A stretch of DNA of 55,936 nt, taken from assembly GCA_017507005.1 (NCBI GenBank), contig JAFWBT010000011.1:1-55936 (forward strand), given 5' to 3'. This document shows positions 1-8,627 of the stretch, one piece after another. The position numbers were made by a program, and so were the translations under genes. The stretch's first letter is position 1; every line of letters starts with the position of its first letter. This DNA comes from Clostridia bacterium. Lineage in GTDB: Bacteria; Bacillota; Clostridia; Christensenellales; Borkfalkiaceae. The notes beneath the pieces are model-generated. The model did not search any database, had not been told where the DNA came from, and saw only the letters and a list, made by a program, of their open reading frames with translations.

Positions 1-45
1 AAAATTTAAAAATATTTTGAATAACAAAAAACGGAGGTTTTTGCT

Positions 46-3000
46 ATGAACAAGAAGAAAGCGTTATTAGCAGTTGGCTGTATTTTGACGACAGCCTTAA
101 CGTGCGGCACGATGGCAGCTTGCGGTAAAGGCAAGAAAGAAGCCAAAGAGTACACGCTTGACATGCAGGGCGTTTACGCCTATGCGCAGGAACAGGGCTA
201 TACGGGCACGTATGAAGAACTGATCGCAGCCGTAAAAGGTGAAAAAGGCGATAAGGGCGACAAAGGTGACACGGGTGCTCAAGGTCAGCAAGGTATCCAA
301 GGTACGGGTATCGCGTCTATTGAAAAGACGGCAACGGAAGGTCTTGTAGATACGTATACGATCACGTATACGGACGGCACGACGACGACGTTTGCTATCA
401 ACAACGGCGAAGCAGGCGTTGGCATTGCGAGCTTTGATAAGGCTCCCGTAGAGGGCAACGAATTGGCTACCGAGTATACGATTACGTATACGGACGGCAC
501 GACGGAATCCTTCATCGTCACGGACGGTGCTAAGGGTGACAGAGGCGTTGGTATCAAGAGCATCACGGAAAAAGAACGCGCAGAAGACGATTCTTACGTA
601 ATCTACACGATCACGTACACGAACAACGACACGTTCGATTTCACGGTAGAAAACGGCTCGATTGGTAAAGACGGTAAAGACGGCGTTTCTATTCAATCGG
701 TTACGCCCAGAGTAGGCGCGGACGCAGACGGCAATCCTTGCACGATTTTGACGATTGCGCTTTCCAACGAAACGAGCTATGAAATCAGTATCCCCAACGG
801 CACGAAAGGCGACAAGGGTGATAAGGGTGACAACGGCGTAGGCGTGCAGACGGCTACGATTGCTACCAACGGCGACCTCGTATTCACGCTCACCGAAGGC
901 GAACCCATCGTTGCAGGTAACATTCTCGACCTTATGAACAGTCAGGAAGAAATGCACACGGTAAAATTCGGCTTCTATTTTGGTGACGACGAAGTTTACG
1001 ACGAAGACGCATACGCAACGGTAACCGTTCGCGACGGCGGTAAAGTGGTAGATCCACTCTTCGGCGAAAACAAAGCTGCAATCCAGGATATGATTGAAAC
1101 GGATGCAGACGGCTACGAAGCAGACGGCTGGTATTACCTTTACAACGACGAGCTTGTTAAATGGTCTTTCTTCGGCTACACCGTAACGGAAGATATGAGC
1201 TTGTTCTACGTAGAAGACGTTGCAAAGCCCGTTTCCTACAACCTTACGTATGCAGGTCTTGAAGGCGCAACCGTATACGGCAACCTTCCCACAACCTATG
1301 CAAAGGGTTCGACGCTTCCCAGCATCGCAGCGTACAAGCTGACGACGGAAACGGAAGAAGTGGCAGGTGAAGACGGCACGACGTCGCAGGTAGAAAAGAA
1401 ATACGTTTCCGTATTCGCAGGCTGGACGGACGCAGAAGGCAAAGACGTTAATTATCTTTCCATCGGCGACGCTACGTTGACGGCGAAGTGGAGAACGGTT
1501 GAATACGGCCATTCGGACGTTGCAAACCTTACGGCTACGGCTGCATATAACGGCACGGAAACCAACGTAATCATTTCGGGTGACGAAGTTACGACGTATA
1601 AGGGTTCGTTCTATAACAACGCGACGGTAAAGAGCATTTATGTCATCGCTCCCAACCTTGCGTCGATTACCAACTCGAACGTATTCAAGCAGATGAAGGC
1701 TTGTGAAAACGTAGTAATCGTATCCAACGAATTGACGGCTGGTAAGAGCCAGATGTTCCAAGATTCGCAGCTCTTGAAGAACGTTGCAATCGAATGTCCT
1801 AAGATGACGAAACTCGAAAGCTACACATTCCGTAGATGCTATGCTCTTGAAACGGTGAAATTGCCTGCAACCTGTACGGTATGGGGCAGCAGCGTTTTCG
1901 ACGGCGTTAAGACGTTTGACGTTGTAGAAAACTTTGGTTGGGAATACCTCAACACGTTGACGGCTATCGGTAGCAGCTCGTTCAGAGAAAACGAAACGTT
2001 TACCGAAATCCGTATCGACGGTCAGCATTTCGCATCCCTTGAAAAATACGACGGTATGTTCCAGAACAACCCTAACGTTGAATCGATTTATTTTGAAACG
2101 TTCGCAACGAGCGTAAGCGGTTCGTTTAACTCGGTGAACTCGGAAAAGATTCAGAGTGTTTACGTAAACGCTCCTTTGGCAACGTCTTTCACCGTATCGT
2201 TGAACAACACCAAGACGAATAATATATATGTATACGCGCCTATGGCAACGAGCATCGGTTCGAGCGACCTTAGCGGTACGACGGTAGAAACGATTATCGT
2301 AACGAACAACGTAACGGCATTGCCTCAGGCAGGCGCTGCTGTATACGTAGTGGGCAACCTCACCGAAACGGGCGCTCTTGCAAGCAGCTCCAACGCGAAG
2401 AAAGTGGTAATCGACGTTCCTACGATTACGGCTATCACGAACAACGCGTTCAACAATGCAAAACAGTTGACCACGGTACAGATTGCATCCGGCAACTTGA
2501 AGCAGATTGGTACTAGCGCATTTGGTAACTGTACCGAACTTCGCGCAATTATCCTTCCCGAAGCTGCAGAAGGTACGCAGTATTACACCTCGTACAGCAG
2601 CTGGAACGATACATATAATTATACTGGTATTGAAAACATCTTCTCGAACACGAAGAAACTGGAATACCTTTCCAACTTCGCAGCGTTTGAAGAAATGTTC
2701 AAAAACATCTCGGCTTACTACAATACCTTCGCGTATGACGCACCCGTATTCGCAGTTGATTCGACGGGCTACGCATATTGCGGCAACACGTTGTATAAGG
2801 CAACGGTAGGCGGCGACGTTGTAATCCCTGCAAACGTAACGACGATTGCAAACAAAGCAATGAACGGCACGGAAATCACGTCCTTGGCATTTGCAGAAGG
2901 CAGCCAGATTACGAAGATTGGCGAAAGCGTATTTAGCGAATGCTTATTGCTTACGAAAGTAGATATGACGAACGCGACGGCTCTTGAAAGCATGGGCGCT

Positions 3001-4386
3001 AGCGTATTTGCAGACTGCGTATTGCTGAAAGACGTAACGTTGTCGACGAGTGAAAAATTCACCACGATTCCTCAGTATGCGTTCAGTGGTAACAAATACG
3101 TTCACGGTATTGAAAGCATTACGATTCCTGCAAACATCACGACGATGAACGACTCTGTATTCACGAGTTCCAACTTGAAGGAAATCACGTTTGCAGAGGG
3201 GATGAAGTTTGCTGCAGAAGAAGAAAGTCTTGGTTCGTACGTATTCCAGAAAACGGCTCTCGTAGACGCAACGGCTGTTCTGAACGCGCTTGCTACTGCA
3301 GGTGTGACGATGCTTCCTTGGGGTACGTTTATGGATTGCGCATCGTTGGTATCCGCAACGATTCCCGCTTCGTTTGTAGAACTTGACGACCGTGTATTCA
3401 GCGATTGTGCTAACTTCACGACGCTTACGTTTGCAGAAGGTTCGCAGATGGTAACGCTCGCTGACAATATCGTAACGGGTTCGGCGTTGACGTCCTTCCA
3501 TTTGCCTAAGTTGGCTACTTCGTTGCCTAGATTTGCAGGTATGACGACGTTGACGAGCGTTACGTTTGAAGAAGGTAGCGTAGTAACAGAAATCGGCAGC
3601 CTTGACAGCACGCAGATTACGAGCATTGATATCCCTGCATCGGTAACGACGATGGGCACGTTCAAAAATTGTACGAAGCTTACGTCTATCGAGATTCCCG
3701 CAGGCGTAACGAGTATTGCGAGCGACGCCTTCAACGGCTGTACGGCTCTTACTACGGTAACGTTCGCAGAAGGTAGCAAGTTGACGAGAATCAATGGCCG
3801 TGCATTCCAGGATTCCGGTATTACGGCAATTGATATTCCTGAAACGGTTAACAACATCGGTAACGATGCGTTCAAGAACTGTAAGAACCTTACGGCTATT
3901 GAAATCCCTACGGCGGTATCTACCTTGGGTGGTACGTTCAACGGCTGTTCGAGCCTTGCATACGTTTCGCTTTCCGCAGGTATGGTTTATAATTCCAACG
4001 CCTTCACGGGTACGGCTCTTACGACGATTAAGCTTGTGAAAGCTCCTAAACACGCGGCTATTTCTAGAAGCGCAACGAGCGCAACGAGCGCGTTCACGGC
4101 TACGACCAGCAAGCATACGCCTTGGTATATTGCAAGCACGACGCATAAAGTAAATATCATTATTGGTGAGGGCATCACGAGCATTGTAAACTACACGTTC
4201 AATGGCTGTCTTGCAGAAAACCTTACGTTCTTCATTGAAGGCGCTACGGCTCCTACGGCAGGCACGTACAACGTTCCTTACACCAACGCAACCCAATACG
4301 TCGGCTTGAACACGACGTGGGAATACGACTCTCTGGGTATGCCCGTTGTAAAGACGGCTGCTCCTGAAGAGGAAGTCGTTGCATAA
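46..4386 (+). CDS. Giant collagen-like / leucine-rich-repeat (BspA-type) surface lipoprotein
   Basis: A 1,446-residue protein, probably anchored in the outer leaflet of the membrane. A good GGAGG site precedes the ATG. The signal peptide ends in a lipobox (MAAC) with Cys26 as the likely lipidated residue. Gly-X-Y collagen-like tracts follow near residues 64-87 and 252-265, separated by about four copies of a short beta unit built on YTITYTDGT and F-nG. Residues ~305-480 resemble Listeria-Bacteroides (InlB B) repeats, with an FAGW motif. The rest, ~490-1400, is a long array of LRR_5 repeats (AF-gC-sLt-I-iP pattern), as in BspA-like adhesins. There is no C-terminal membrane span, so the lipid is the only visible anchor. 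Binding of host or food protein is an inference from the family. Domain calls are firm; the exact function is unknown. Confidence 0.85.
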   Translation: MNKKKALLAVGCILTTALTCGTMAACGKGKKEAKEYTLDMQGVYAYAQEQGYTGTYEELIAAVKGEKGDKGDKGDTGAQGQQGIQGTGIASIEKTATEGLVDTYTITYTDGTTTTFAINNGEAGVGIASFDKAPVEGNELATEYTITYTDGTTESFIVTDGAKGDRGVGIKSITEKERAEDDSYVIYTITYTNNDTFDFTVENGSIGKDGKDGVSIQSVTPRVGADADGNPCTILTIALSNETSYEISIPNGTKGDKGDKGDNGVGVQTATIATNGDLVFTLTEGEPIVAGNILDLMNSQEEMHTVKFGFYFGDDEVYDEDAYATVTVRDGGKVVDPLFGENKAAIQDMIETDADGYEADGWYYLYNDELVKWSFFGYTVTEDMSLFYVEDVAKPVSYNLTYAGLEGATVYGNLPTTYAKGSTLPSIAAYKLTTETEEVAGEDGTTSQVEKKYVSVFAGWTDAEGKDVNYLSIGDATLTAKWRTVEYGHSDVANLTATAAYNGTETNVIISGDEVTTYKGSFYNNATVKSIYVIAPNLASITNSNVFKQMKACENVVIVSNELTAGKSQMFQDSQLLKNVAIECPKMTKLESYTFRRCYALETVKLPATCTVWGSSVFDGVKTFDVVENFGWEYLNTLTAIGSSSFRENETFTEIRIDGQHFASLEKYDGMFQNNPNVESIYFETFATSVSGSFNSVNSEKIQSVYVNAPLATSFTVSLNNTKTNNIYVYAPMATSIGSSDLSGTTVETIIVTNNVTALPQAGAAVYVVGNLTETGALASSSNAKKVVIDVPTITAITNNAFNNAKQLTTVQIASGNLKQIGTSAFGNCTELRAIILPEAAEGTQYYTSYSSWNDTYNYTGIENIFSNTKKLEYLSNFAAFEEMFKNISAYYNTFAYDAPVFAVDSTGYAYCGNTLYKATVGGDVVIPANVTTIANKAMNGTEITSLAFAEGSQITKIGESVFSECLLLTKVDMTNATALESMGASVFADCVLLKDVTLSTSEKFTTIPQYAFSGNKYVHGIESITIPANITTMNDSVFTSSNLKEITFAEGMKFAAEEESLGSYVFQKTALVDATAVLNALATAGVTMLPWGTFMDCASLVSATIPASFVELDDRVFSDCANFTTLTFAEGSQMVTLADNIVTGSALTSFHLPKLATSLPRFAGMTTLTSVTFEEGSVVTEIGSLDSTQITSIDIPASVTTMGTFKNCTKLTSIEIPAGVTSIASDAFNGCTALTTVTFAEGSKLTRINGRAFQDSGITAIDIPETVNNIGNDAFKNCKNLTAIEIPTAVSTLGGTFNGCSSLAYVSLSAGMVYNSNAFTGTALTTIKLVKAPKHAAISRSATSATSAFTATTSKHTPWYIASTTHKVNIIIGEGITSIVNYTFNGCLAENLTFFIEGATAPTAGTYNVPYTNATQYVGLNTTWEYDSLGMPVVKTAAPEEEVVA

Positions 4387-4403
4387 CACAATTAAATAAT
4401 AAA

Positions 4404-4448
4404 AGCGTTAAGTAAACGACGAAATTTCTTTGTCGTTTACTTAATGCT
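4404..4448 (+). terminator. 17-bp stem-loop after the first lipoprotein gene
   Basis: A perfect 17-bp inverted repeat (4404-4420 with 4432-4448) around an 11-base loop lies 18 bases after the stop codon. It lacks a strong U-tract, so it may be a weak terminator or a 3' stabilising hairpin rather than a full intrinsic terminator. Confidence 0.5.
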
Positions 4449-4469
4449 GTAAAGGCGTAATGTTAAAAA

Positions 4470-4516
4470 ACTGAACAGTTAACTACTGAAAAGTTAAGTA
4501 ACTGAACGGTTAAGAA
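4470..4516. repeat. Three tandem ~16-bp direct repeats upstream of the second lipoprotein
   Basis: Three consecutive copies of an imperfect ACTGAAmrGTTAA unit start near 4471, 4485 and 4501, with a period of about 16 bases. They lie 45-90 bases before the next start codon. This spacing suits a regulator binding one face of the helix, but no promoter hexamers could be assigned and no regulator for them is visible. Confidence 0.45.
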
Positions 4517-4560
4517 ATTAAATTTATTAGGATTGAAAAATCAGCAAAGGAGGATAAAAA

Positions 4561-7500
4561 ATGAAGAAAAATATTCTTATTTTTTCCTTAATGACGGCTA
4601 GCATATTGGCAATGACGGGTTTTGCGGCTTGCGATAAAGACAAAAACAAAGGGGATAATTCCAGTGAGATTTCCTCGGGTGTTGAATCGGAATATTCGCA
4701 AGAAGTAGAATCGTCCACGCCCGATACGTCCACGCCCGAATCTTCTTCCGACGCGCCTGTGGTTACGAATACGGCGGTGACGTACGTATTGACGAACGCA
4801 GACGGGGAAGAACTCACGTATACGGCTACGCAAACGAGCGGTAGCGCGCTTACGTACACGGTAGCCGAGGTCGATTATCACGACGTTTGGTACACCGATA
4901 AGACGTATACGACGGAGGTTTCTGTGGCGAGCGGCGATACAATGACTGTTTACACGGAATTCTCGGATATTTATATCGACTGTATTTTCCGTTCGGGCGG
5001 TAAAACGATTGACGCAGAGACGATTGCGCTTCGCGGCGCGAGCGTTACGTTGCCTCAGCCGAACGAAATTGACGGTCACGAATTCCTCGGCTGGCTGTGG
5101 AACGGTGAAAAATACAACGTTGGCGACAGTGTGGCGATTACGTCCTTGCCTGCCGATTATATGGTCACGTTCGTAGCAGACTGGAAAGCAGACGAATTCG
5201 AGGTGACTTACGTTTACCATACGGGCGAAACGAAAACGGTAACGCAAACGTACGGCAGCGCAGTAGAAGAAGTTGCGGCTCGTACGGGTTACAACTTCCT
5301 TGGCTGGTTTGCGGAGGGCATTGAAGAGCCGATTACCGTTCTCACCGCGCAGACGGAGCTTGAGGAAAAGTGGGAAGCGTATTCGTACGCAGTCACGTTC
5401 GAGCTTGGCGGCTATGAGGGCGCAGGCGAATATGAAAACGGTGACTACGATTACGACACGAAGATTGCTCTGCCGCAGCTGGATAAGAAGGGGTATGCCT
5501 TCCTTGGTTGGTATATTTCCGTAGACGGCGCGGAAAGTGCAAAAACGACGTTAGACGCGTACACGGTAGGCTCGGATATCGACGCAACGACGATTGCGTT
5601 GGAGGCAAAATTCGAGGCGAAAACGCGTACGTTCACCGTATATCTTGAAGACGGCGCAACGGCAGAAGTGTCCTTGAAAACGGGCGAAAACCTTGCAGAC
5701 GTGCTCAAAGCGCACGAAACGGACGGTTTCTCCGGTTGGTTCTACGACCAAGCGTATACGAAAGGCGTCGGCGCGAGCGATTTGTTGCCTGCATACGGCG
5801 ATAATGAAACGTTCAGCATCTACGGTTCGTACTATCAAAGATACGATATTACGTTCGTAGTAGACGGCGTTTCATCCGCTCCGCAGGAATGTTTGTTCGG
5901 CGCGGCGATTTCTGATGTTAAGGCAGACCCTGCTGAAAAGACGGGCTACGATTTCCTTGGTTGGTATAATAAGGAAGAGGGCGGTGAGAAAATCACCACC
6001 GTACCCGCAGGCGGCGGTACGCTGTACGCAAGATATGAATTAAAGACGTTTGATATCGTTTACGACGTTGCAGGCGGCAACGGTACGGTAGCAGGCGGTC
6101 AGGAAAAATACGGCACGGAAATCACTTTGGCAACGGGCGAAGGCTTGACAAAGAAGTGTTTCGTGTTCGGTGGCTGGACGGACGGCGAAAAGGTTTACGC
6201 GGCAGGCGAAACGTTGATGCTTACCAGTTCTTTGAATTTGACGGCTATTTGGAATAGCTATGACGTCGTATTAAACCTTACCGACTGGGACGGCACGACG
6301 ATTGTATCGGGCACATTCGATTCGGGCAAACCTTTTGCTCTCCCCGAAGGCTCGGTATGGGAAGACATCATAGAATTTGAAGGCTTTGTGCACGAAGACT
6401 TGTACGGCAACGTATATTATTTGCACGAAGGCGATTTGTTGGAAAAAGACGTAACGGCTACGGCGTATTACGTAAACCGCAGAACGGGCAAAACCTTGAA
6501 TTTCCCGTCCGTGGATTCGTTCGCGTTCTTTGAAAGAGCAAACGGTACGTACTGGATTTCGGGTAGAGACGGCGTATATCACGCAGACGGCGAGTGGCTG
6601 GATGCCGACACGTTCTTCGTGGCAGAGGCGTTCCCGAAAGATATGCACTTCCCTGCAACGTATAAGGGGAGCAGCATTTACGGTTTTGTAAAGACGATGA
6701 TTGATACGGGCTATACTTATCAGAGCCGCGGTGCGTTCTCTATTTATGCGGCCGATAACTATGGCTACGATCCCGCGCCTTATAAGATTACGGGCGAAAT
6801 GTATATCCCTTCCTGCTATCAGGTGATTTCTGAAAACGCTTTGCATTCGCAGTGCGCAACGGTTGTGGAATTCGGTCAGGATTCCCAGATGCTCGTTTGG
6901 GGTAAATATGCAGACGTTGTGCAGGACGCGCAGGTGCTTTACGGGTTCCCGAAGAATTTGAAATACGTATATCAGTCCGCATTGGGTGCTTCTTCGCACC
7001 AGTATAAGTTCTATTACGATGACGGTACGGAAGTAACCAAATTCCCTACGTCTATTACGTACGTCGGCTCTAACGCATTCCAGTACGTTGACATCTTTAC
7101 GGAAGTAGACCTTACGAACGTTACCTATTGTGGCGGTACGGCGTTCGGCTATTGCAATAAGATTGAAAAGGTGACGTTGGGCAGATGGACGGAAGTTCCT
7201 TCCAGATTGTTCTATTATTGTAAAGGCTTGACGAGCGTTACTATCCCCAATTCGATAACGAGAATTGCGGACGGCGCGTTCCAGCAAAGCGGTATTAAAG
7301 AAGTTATCTTTGAAGAAAACAGCCAGTTGGAAACGATTGGATTTATCGCGTTCAACGATACGCCGCTTGAAAGATTTGAAATGCCCGATTCCGTTACGAC
7401 GGTCGGGTCGAGCGCGTTCACGTGGGTGGGCGAATACGACCAAGACAACGGCAGCGAGCTTCGTCATCTCACCCTCTCGAAATCGTTAAAGACGGTTGGC

Positions 7501-8496
7501 CAATACGCGTTTGCAGGTGTAGCTTGCGGCGAACTTGAATTGCCCGAGGGCTTGGAAGAGGTTGGCGATTACGCGTTCTACGGCATACAGAATTGGAAGA
7601 AAGTCCAAATTCCTAGCACGTTGAAAACGATTGGTGAAAAGGCGTTTATGAAGACAGCGGGCTATACCTTCGAGGAAGAGGATAAATATGTCCTCAAAAT
7701 CGGCGCAGGTACGGAATTTATCGACGAATGCGCGTTCCGTAATATTCAAAATATCGTCGGTATCGAATTTACTGAAAATGGCGCGTTGAGAGAACTTGCA
7801 AACTACGTATTTTCCGATTTGCCGAATTTGGCAGGTGCGTCTATCGTATTCCCCGAAGGTTTGGTAGAAATCGGTACGCAGTTGTTTGCGTATATGAAGG
7901 ATAGCGAATATACGATTCCTCTGGACGAAAGCGCTCCTGTAAAATCGGTACATATTCCTTCGACGGTGACGTTCGTAGGCGGCTATGCGTTCGCGTATAA
8001 CAATCAGTTGGATACCATCACGTTTGCTGATAACCAAACGGAAGGCTTCGAGCTTATCCTCGGTTTTGCAATCGTGGCGCATTGTCCTCAGCTGAAATCT
8101 GTCGAATTACCTTGTCAGTTGATGCGTTTGGCAGGCGGTACGATTCTCAGCCCCAGCGGTACGTTCTGGAACTGTCCTAACTTGGAAGAAGTATACTTCC
8201 GCGGCAGAGCGAACGGCAACGACGGCGCGTTGGAAATTTCCAGCGTAACGTTCGTAGGTTGTACGGGCTTGAAGAAGATTACGATGGACCGTAACACGGC
8301 TGCGACGATTATTTTCCCGACGGCAGGCGATAGATTCTGTTATGACGTCAGCGCAACGGATACGATTTTCATGGAAGATTGCAGCAAAGTAATGCTGTGG
8401 GTACGTGAAGATTACCAAGGCTATTACAATGACGCAACCAACTCGTGGGGTTCTCGTCAGCCGACGAAGATTTACCGCGTCCGCGTTATTAAATGA
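4561..8496 (+). CDS. InlB-repeat / leucine-rich-repeat surface lipoprotein
   Basis: A 1,311-residue surface lipoprotein. AAAGGAGG sits just before the ATG, and the signal peptide ends in FAAC with Cys24 as the lipidation site. A Ser/Glu/Pro-rich linker (~30-65) would carry the protein through the wall. Residues ~140-560 hold about six Listeria-Bacteroides (InlB B / Flg_new) repeats, recognised by the recurring GY-FLGWY core. Residues ~750-1270 are LRR_5 repeats. The architecture mirrors the upstream lipoprotein without its collagen-like part. There is no enzymatic motif and no C-terminal anchor. An adhesin or scaffold role is inferred from BspA/internalin relatives. It lies directly upstream of the protease/peptide-transport run and may work with it. 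Confidence 0.83.
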   Translation: MKKNILIFSLMTASILAMTGFAACDKDKNKGDNSSEISSGVESEYSQEVESSTPDTSTPESSSDAPVVTNTAVTYVLTNADGEELTYTATQTSGSALTYTVAEVDYHDVWYTDKTYTTEVSVASGDTMTVYTEFSDIYIDCIFRSGGKTIDAETIALRGASVTLPQPNEIDGHEFLGWLWNGEKYNVGDSVAITSLPADYMVTFVADWKADEFEVTYVYHTGETKTVTQTYGSAVEEVAARTGYNFLGWFAEGIEEPITVLTAQTELEEKWEAYSYAVTFELGGYEGAGEYENGDYDYDTKIALPQLDKKGYAFLGWYISVDGAESAKTTLDAYTVGSDIDATTIALEAKFEAKTRTFTVYLEDGATAEVSLKTGENLADVLKAHETDGFSGWFYDQAYTKGVGASDLLPAYGDNETFSIYGSYYQRYDITFVVDGVSSAPQECLFGAAISDVKADPAEKTGYDFLGWYNKEEGGEKITTVPAGGGTLYARYELKTFDIVYDVAGGNGTVAGGQEKYGTEITLATGEGLTKKCFVFGGWTDGEKVYAAGETLMLTSSLNLTAIWNSYDVVLNLTDWDGTTIVSGTFDSGKPFALPEGSVWEDIIEFEGFVHEDLYGNVYYLHEGDLLEKDVTATAYYVNRRTGKTLNFPSVDSFAFFERANGTYWISGRDGVYHADGEWLDADTFFVAEAFPKDMHFPATYKGSSIYGFVKTMIDTGYTYQSRGAFSIYAADNYGYDPAPYKITGEMYIPSCYQVISENALHSQCATVVEFGQDSQMLVWGKYADVVQDAQVLYGFPKNLKYVYQSALGASSHQYKFYYDDGTEVTKFPTSITYVGSNAFQYVDIFTEVDLTNVTYCGGTAFGYCNKIEKVTLGRWTEVPSRLFYYCKGLTSVTIPNSITRIADGAFQQSGIKEVIFEENSQLETIGFIAFNDTPLERFEMPDSVTTVGSSAFTWVGEYDQDNGSELRHLTLSKSLKTVGQYAFAGVACGELELPEGLEEVGDYAFYGIQNWKKVQIPSTLKTIGEKAFMKTAGYTFEEEDKYVLKIGAGTEFIDECAFRNIQNIVGIEFTENGALRELANYVFSDLPNLAGASIVFPEGLVEIGTQLFAYMKDSEYTIPLDESAPVKSVHIPSTVTFVGGYAFAYNNQLDTITFADNQTEGFELILGFAIVAHCPQLKSVELPCQLMRLAGGTILSPSGTFWNCPNLEEVYFRGRANGNDGALEISSVTFVGCTGLKKITMDRNTAATIIFPTAGDRFCYDVSATDTIFMEDCSKVMLWVREDYQGYYNDATNSWGSRQPTKIYRVRVIK

Positions 8497-8544
8497 GTAG
8501 AATAGAAAAGAGTAATTCAGATTAGAAAAATTTGAACTAACAAA

Positions 8545-8601
8545 AAAGACCTAATTCGCTATGGGCGGAGGGCACGGCTTTCCGCCCACGGCAAGGTCTT
8601 T
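8545..8601 (+). promoter_or_regulatory. Nested stem-loop in the leader of the first protease gene
   Basis: An outer 8-bp stem (AAAGACCT, 8545-8552, with AGGTCTTT, 8594-8601) encloses a perfect 8-bp stem (TGGGCGGA, 8562-8569, with TCCGCCCA, 8581-8588). It lies 26 bases before the start codon. It could be a terminator/attenuator of the preceding gene or a structured 5' leader. It does not match a riboswitch consensus that I recognise. Confidence 0.5.
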
Positions 8602-8627
8602 GCTAAAAATTAAGGAGAATAAAGAAG

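Noticed and set aside
97-2028. Long antisense frame (643 codons) opposite the collagen-like lipoprotein
   Set aside because: Same cause: the strong use of ACG, GCA and similar codons on the sense strand removes stops from the opposite frame. No ribosome binding site and no family similarity.
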